DNA from: Lacticaseibacillus yichunensis
Lineage (GTDB): Bacteria > Bacillota > Bacilli > Lactobacillales > Lactobacillaceae
Assembly (NCBI RefSeq): GCF_003946405.1
Contig: NZ_RHOG01000029.1
Coordinates: forward strand, 1-37,913
DNA length: 37,913 nt
Direction of reading: 5' to 3'
This document shows positions 32,286-37,913 of the stretch, piece by piece; the stretch's first letter is position 1, and each line of letters begins with the position of its first letter. The position numbers were made by a program, and so were the translations under genes. The notes under the pieces are model-generated. The model worked only from the letters and a program-made list of their open reading frames with translations, had not been told where the DNA came from and ran no database searches.

Positions 32286-33671
32286 ATGTCCCGCAGCCAA
32301 CGTTTTCACCTGAGTGCCGCTCAGGCGATACTGCTCAGCTTTGCCTTGATGATTCTGGTGGGCGCCCTGCTCCTCACCCTGCCGGTGGCCAGCCAAAATG
32401 GCCGCAGCATCGGCTTTCTTGATGCGCTTTTCACCGCGGTGTCGGCCGGCTGCGTTACAGGGCTGGTGGTGGTCAACACGATGCAACACTGGACGCTTTT
32501 TGGCCAGCTGGTGATTCTGCTTTTGATTCAGTTCGGCGGCATCGGCTTCATCACCGTGGTCACCGGCGCGGTCACCTTATTTCGGCGTCGCATCGGCCTG
32601 CGCCAGCGCCTGGTCGTGCAGGCCATGTTTGCGCAAAACGACCTCGCCGGCATGGGCAAACTGACCCTGTCCGTGATGAAGTACACCGCCGCCATCGAAG
32701 GCATCGGCGCCCTGTTCATGACCGCGGGCTTCCTGCAAGCCGACCGCGGCTATGACGTCGGCGAGGCGCTGTGGTACGGCATTTTCCACGCGGTCTCCGC
32801 CTTTTGCAACGCCGGCTTTGATATCGTCGGCCTCAACAGCCTGGAGGTCTTCCGCACCGATCCGCTGCTCAACTGGACGATCATGTGTCTGATCGTACTT
32901 GGCGGGCTCGGCTTCACGGTCCTGCATGAACTCAGCCATTTTCTCACGACCCGCAAGCCGCGCAAACGTGCGCTGCGGCGTCTGTCGCTTCAGGCAAAAT
33001 TGGTCCTGCTTTCAAGCGGCATCCTACTTATTGGCGGCGCCGTGCTCTTTGCAGTGCTAGAGTGGAATCGCCCGAGCCTCGCAGGCCTGTCCGCACCGCA
33101 AAAATGGCTGGCGAGTGCCTTTGAATCCGTGACGCTGCGAACAGCCGGGTTTGCCACCACCGCCCAAGACCAGCTGGGCGACCTCAGCAAGCTCGCCGCT
33201 TCGGCCTTCATGTTTATCGGCGGCTCCCCGGCTGGTACCGCAGGCGGGATCAAGACCATCAGCGTCGCCTTGCTGATCGGCAGTGCCTGGGCGGCGATGC
33301 GCGGCCAAAATGGACTGGTGCTTTTTGGCCGGCGCATTCCCCAAGCCACGTTGAACAAGGCGCTTGCGATCACTTGTACCATGATGGCGATCGTGGTCTG
33401 CGCAACACTTGCCCTGCACTTCACCGAGGCTGGCAACGCGTTTCACCCCAAAGCCTTGGACCTCTTGTTTGAAACGACCAGTGCCGCTGGGACAGTGGGC
33501 CTCACAACCGGCATGACGCCGTATCTATCCGCCGCGGGCAAAGGCATCATTGCCCTGTGCATGTTCATTGGGCGCCTGTCGCCCCTGACATTGGCGGTCG
33601 CCTTGGCCACCCGCCAGACCAGCCTCTCCGCGCAACTCGATTATCCCGAAGAAGATCTGATTCTAGGTTAG
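32286..33671 (+). CDS. ktrB: Potassium uptake channel subunit KtrB (TrkH/KtrB family)
   Basis: The 461-residue integral membrane protein forms the potassium pore as a dimer. Four pore-loop repeats are visible, with selectivity-filter glycines in TAVSAGCVTGL (~50), HAVSAFCNAGFD, ESVTLRTAGFAT and ETTSAAGTVGLTTG; the gating-loop region GGSPAGTAGGIKT is also present. AAAGAAGG precedes the ATG. The RCK subunit gene follows after 11 bases, so pore and regulator share an operon. In relatives, c-di-AMP shuts this system through KtrA; the c-di-AMP phosphodiesterase gene gdpP is 6 kb away. Confidence 0.95.
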   Translation: MSRSQRFHLSAAQAILLSFALMILVGALLLTLPVASQNGRSIGFLDALFTAVSAGCVTGLVVVNTMQHWTLFGQLVILLLIQFGGIGFITVVTGAVTLFRRRIGLRQRLVVQAMFAQNDLAGMGKLTLSVMKYTAAIEGIGALFMTAGFLQADRGYDVGEALWYGIFHAVSAFCNAGFDIVGLNSLEVFRTDPLLNWTIMCLIVLGGLGFTVLHELSHFLTTRKPRKRALRRLSLQAKLVLLSSGILLIGGAVLFAVLEWNRPSLAGLSAPQKWLASAFESVTLRTAGFATTAQDQLGDLSKLAASAFMFIGGSPAGTAGGIKTISVALLIGSAWAAMRGQNGLVLFGRRIPQATLNKALAITCTMMAIVVCATLALHFTEAGNAFHPKALDLLFETTSAAGTVGLTTGMTPYLSAAGKGIIALCMFIGRLSPLTLAVALATRQTSLSAQLDYPEEDLILG

Positions 33672-33682
33672 GAGTGTCTCAT

Positions 33683-34321
33683 ATGAAAAATATGCCGCAT
33701 AGTTTTGCCGTCTTTGGCCTTGGCCGCTTTGGCACTAGCCTGGTGTCGCATCTCGCCCAGGCGGATGTCGAGATCTTGGCCGTTGACCGCGAAATGGCGC
33801 GCGTCAACACGGTCGTCGATCAAGTGGACCGCTGCGTGACCGGCGATGCCAGCGATGAGGCCTTGCTGAAAAAACTGGATATCGCCCAATTCGACGTTGT
33901 GGTTTTTGCCATGGGCGAAGAATTCGAAAGCAGCGTGATGGCCACGATGATCGCCAAGGAACTCGGCGCGCCGCATGTGGTCGTCAAGGCCTTGGCGCCT
34001 CGGCAAGCCGCGATTCTCCGCCGGGTCGGCGCCGATCAAGTGGTCCTGCCTGAAGTCGAAATGGGAGCCAAGGTCGCCCAGCAGTTAGTGGATCCAAACG
34101 TCCTTGATGTCCTGGACCGCGCCGGCGTTACGATCTCCGAGCAGCACCCCGATGAAGCTTGGGTCGGGAAAAATATCATCGAGGCGGACCTTCGCAACCG
34201 CGCCGGACTGAATGTACTGGCGGTGGTGCGCAACGGCGCAGTCCAAGTGCCGGTCGACGTCGCTCAGCCGCTGCAGGCCAGCGATATTTTGATCACCTTG
34301 GCCGCGAGCGAAACAGAATGA
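33683..34321 (+). CDS. ktrA: Potassium uptake regulatory subunit KtrA (RCK)
   Basis: The 212-residue cytoplasmic protein forms the octameric ring that gates KtrB. The N-terminal RCK_N nucleotide-binding fold has FGLGRFG (11-17) and the acidic residue ending strand two (AVDRE). The C-terminal RCK_C domain (~135-210) is the c-di-AMP site in relatives. I chose the ATG at 33683 with TAGGAGTG just upstream; the longer open frame overlaps ktrB and adds a non-homologous N-terminus. A terminator follows the gene. Confidence 0.95.
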   Translation: MKNMPHSFAVFGLGRFGTSLVSHLAQADVEILAVDREMARVNTVVDQVDRCVTGDASDEALLKKLDIAQFDVVVFAMGEEFESSVMATMIAKELGAPHVVVKALAPRQAAILRRVGADQVVLPEVEMGAKVAQQLVDPNVLDVLDRAGVTISEQHPDEAWVGKNIIEADLRNRAGLNVLAVVRNGAVQVPVDVAQPLQASDILITLAASETE

Positions 34322-34333
34322 AATGCAATTGGC

Positions 34334-34360
34334 GACTCGCTGTTCAGCGGGTCCTTTTTT
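34334..34360 (+). terminator. Terminator of ktrBA
   Basis: GACTCGCT pairs with AGCGGGTC (one wobble pair, four-base loop), followed by C and six T residues. Confidence 0.85.
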
Positions 34361-34372
34361 GCATCCAAACTG

Positions 34373-34399
34373 TTGCCCCTATCCCCAGCGGCGTACAAT
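34373..34399 (+). promoter_or_regulatory. Possible promoter of the GH1 operon
   Basis: TTGCCC (34373-34378) and TACAAT (34394-34399) with a short 15-base spacer, ~33 bases before the start codon. The spacing is poor. Confidence 0.35.
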
Positions 34400-34419
34400 A
34401 AGCGCGAGACCATCGATAG

Positions 34420-36392
<1,973 letters not shown>

Positions 36393-36394
36393 CA

Positions 36395-36410
36395 AGTTTC
36401 ACGTGAAACT
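36395..36410. promoter_or_regulatory. parS-like ParB-binding site between GNAT and estA
   Basis: AGTTTCACGTGAAACT is a perfect 16-bp palindrome whose 14-bp core is identical to parS (TGTTNCACGTGAAACA); only the outermost pair differs. It lies between two co-oriented genes, with no terminator or promoter nearby. Confidence 0.8.
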
Positions 36411-36425
36411 AAAGGAGGAATCGAC

Positions 36426-37169
36426 ATGGCTTTGATGCAACTCGATTATTATTCATCCGCACTGCAAATGAGTACCTTGGTCAACATCATCGTGCCCGAT
36501 GAGATTCGTATCGCCGGCAAAGCACTCAGCAAAACGCCGGTGCTCTGGATGTTGCACGGCTTATCAGATGACGGCAGCGCCCCGCTGCGCCTGTCCAAGC
36601 TGGAACTTTACACCCAGGAAACGGGGCTGGTCGTTGTGATGCCAAGTGCTGGGCGTAGTTTTTACCTCGATGATATTCATGGGCAAAATTACTTCACCCT
36701 CGTCAGCGAGGAATTGCCGCACTACCTGCACCTATTGCTTGGGCTCTCCAATGAGAAGGCGCTCAATCATATTGCCGGAATCTCCATGGGCGGCTACGGG
36801 GCGGCCCGCATCGCCCTCACCCATCCAGAGCGCTACAGCCACGTGGGCCTGCTGTCGGGGGTCCTCGACACCAGCCTGCGCGCCGATCACGTTTCCGCAG
36901 AACAACAACACGAATTCCCGTTCTTGTATGGCGACACCGCTCGTCTAACTGGAGACTTGAATCCGCTGTCTTTGCTCGAAAATGCGCAGGGACAAGACTT
37001 AATGATTCATGTCTTTTGCGGGACGGGTGATGGCCTGTTGCCGATGAGTCAGAACTTTGTCTCACGCGGCCGCCAGCTTGGTCTTGAGATCACCGGCTCC
37101 TTCAGCAAAGGCGACCATGAATGGCGGTTCTGGGATCGATCACTCGACACGTTTACGCATGAGTTATGA
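36426..37169 (+). CDS. estA: Tributyrin esterase EstA-type, alpha/beta hydrolase
   Basis: The 247-residue cytoplasmic esterase is related to the lactic-acid-bacterial EstA that hydrolyses and makes short-chain esters, important for flavour. Motifs in order: oxyanion-hole LHGLSDDG (43-50), VMPSAGRSFYLDD, nucleophile elbow GISMGGYG (Ser120), an Asp in FCGTGDGLLP, and the terminal catalytic region GDHEWRFWD, whose His is the base. AAGGAGG lies before the ATG. It is the third gene of the GH1 operon. Confidence 0.93.
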   Translation: MALMQLDYYSSALQMSTLVNIIVPDEIRIAGKALSKTPVLWMLHGLSDDGSAPLRLSKLELYTQETGLVVVMPSAGRSFYLDDIHGQNYFTLVSEELPHYLHLLLGLSNEKALNHIAGISMGGYGAARIALTHPERYSHVGLLSGVLDTSLRADHVSAEQQHEFPFLYGDTARLTGDLNPLSLLENAQGQDLMIHVFCGTGDGLLPMSQNFVSRGRQLGLEITGSFSKGDHEWRFWDRSLDTFTHEL

Positions 37170-37221
37170 GACGTTGTTTTTGATTGAGTGAGATGGTTTT
37201 TGAAGGAGCGGAGGTCTTGTT

Positions 37222-37761
37222 TTGTTCTCATATCCGATCAACGATCAATTGAAGTTGGCTTTACCCCGACCACTGATGGACGCCCCCATCTTATTCGCTT
37301 TGATCGATGCGGATCGCGACGTGCTGGGCCGCTGGTTGCCATGGGTCGACGCCTTACGTGCACCGCAAGATGAGACCGCCTTTCTCCAAACGGTGCTCAC
37401 CCATTTTGCCCAGGGGACGTCGCTTAACACGGTGATCTGGCTGAACGACGCCCCGGCTGGTATGATCAGTTTCAATGGCTTTCACGAGCTGAGCCAAAGC
37501 GCCGATATCGGTTATTGGCTTGGGCGCCAATTCCGCGGCCAGGGCGTCATGACCCAAGCCGTCCGCGGCCTTTGTCGGTTGGGTTTTGATGAGTACGATC
37601 TCAACAAGATCACCATTGAGGCGGCGGTCGACAACCAGGCCAGCAATGCCGTCGCCCAACATGCCGGGTTTCACCTGGATGGCACGCTGCGAGCAAATGA
37701 ACTGCTGGCAGACGGGGTGCATGACGGCCACGTCTGGTCCCTCCTCAAGTCGGAATTTTAA
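37222..37761 (+). CDS. GNAT acetyltransferase, RimL/RimJ-like
   Basis: The 179-residue protein resembles ribosomal-protein and broad-range N-acetyltransferases. It has the early arginine-free LALPRPLMDAPILFALIDADRDVLGRWLPWVD region, the core IGYWLGRQFRGQGVMTQAVRGLCRLGFDEY with the acetyl-CoA loop RGQGVM, and NKITIEAAVDNQASNAVAQHAGFHLDGTLR near the end. Translation starts at a TTG supported by GGAGG seven bases upstream. It follows estA after 52 bases and ends before a strong terminator. Confidence 0.9.
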   Translation: MFSYPINDQLKLALPRPLMDAPILFALIDADRDVLGRWLPWVDALRAPQDETAFLQTVLTHFAQGTSLNTVIWLNDAPAGMISFNGFHELSQSADIGYWLGRQFRGQGVMTQAVRGLCRLGFDEYDLNKITIEAAVDNQASNAVAQHAGFHLDGTLRANELLADGVHDGHVWSLLKSEF

Positions 37762-37764
37762 GCA

Positions 37765-37810
37765 ATAAAAATAGGCATTGGTCGTCAGCGGCGGCCAGTG
37801 CCATTTTTAT
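37765..37810 (+). terminator. Terminator of the GH1-estA operon
   Basis: An imperfect ~17-bp stem (AAAATAGGCATTGG... with ...CCAGTGCCATTTTT) around a short loop, ending in T residues. Confidence 0.85.
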
Positions 37811-37811
37811 G

Positions 37812-37866
37812 GGTCTAAAATTTTTGGTGTTGATTGTGACAACGCCGGAAGTTTTGGACCTTTTTT
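37812..37866 (+). terminator. Second plus-strand hairpin with T tract
   Basis: GGTCTAAAA pairs with TTTTGGACC over a long loop, followed by six T residues. It may be a back-up terminator. Confidence 0.4.
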
Positions 37867-37870
37867 GAAT

Positions 37871-37902
37871 AACAAAAAAGGCACCTGGTCTTCCCCGGTG
37901 CT
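37871..37902 (-). terminator. Terminator of a minus-strand gene beyond the window
   Basis: On the minus strand GCACC pairs with GGTGC around a partly paired loop, followed by CTTTTTTG. It implies a gene on the minus strand to the right of the window. Confidence 0.6.
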
Positions 37903-37913
37903 ATGCTTTAAGC

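Overview
The window looks like a chromosomal segment of a G+C-rich lactobacillus (Lacticaseibacillus/Schleiferilactobacillus-like; inferred from gene content, not proven). Pointers are the Lactobacillales KxYKxGKxW-type signal peptide, a complete WxL/DUF916 cell-surface (Csc) cluster, an EstA-type tributyrin esterase, a KtrAB potassium system, and the conserved origin-proximal block gdpP-rplI-dnaB-purA. Two copies of the 14-bp core of the ParB-binding parS palindrome (13450-13463 and 36396-36409) also fit a position near oriC.

Layout. 1-1243 (minus): the 3' part of a secreted choice-of-anchor-A protein that stops early and has no anchor. 1247-1877: gene-free and AT-rich, then GC-rich. 1878-6367 (plus): a small unknown gene, a TetR regulator, a 43-residue membrane peptide missing from ordinary ORF calls, an oleate hydratase, a second TetR regulator and an alpha/beta hydrolase. 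6405-14726 (minus): a five-gene WxL operon with a strong promoter overlapped by a perfect cre (CcpA) site and with an internal terminator. It encodes two ~960-residue WxL proteins, a short WxL protein, a DUF916/DUF3324 WxL-interacting protein and a small FPxTG sortase substrate. 14816-15649 (minus): an AraC regulator, divergent from a heterodimeric ABC exporter pair (15855-19392, plus) with one degenerate ATP site.

19447-26284 (minus) is the housekeeping block: purA, a four-repeat Sm/SH3-like protein of unknown function, a 112-bp near-perfect palindrome, dnaB, rplI and gdpP. 26294-27139 has no convincing protein gene. It carries a good plus-strand promoter, about 390 nt with several long perfect stems, and an intrinsic terminator, so it is a strong candidate for an undescribed structured RNA. 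27140-28954 (minus) is a niacin module, niaP plus its repressor niaR, with three TGTCTTGACA-type operators. 29072-29387 holds diverged non-coding direct repeats, next to a P-type ATPase (29388-32093, minus). 32286-34321 (plus) is ktrB-ktrA. 34432-37761 (plus) is an operon of GH1 6-phospho-beta-glucosidase, GNAT, tributyrin esterase and a second GNAT.

How the genes work together. GdpP degrades c-di-AMP, the ligand that shuts KtrAB-type potassium uptake in related Firmicutes, so both sides of the potassium/c-di-AMP circuit lie within 10 kb. The cre site at the WxL promoter suggests that the surface complex is made when preferred sugars run out. NiaR and NiaP form a self-contained vitamin-responsive loop. 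No tRNA, rRNA, CRISPR, insertion sequence or prophage gene was seen.
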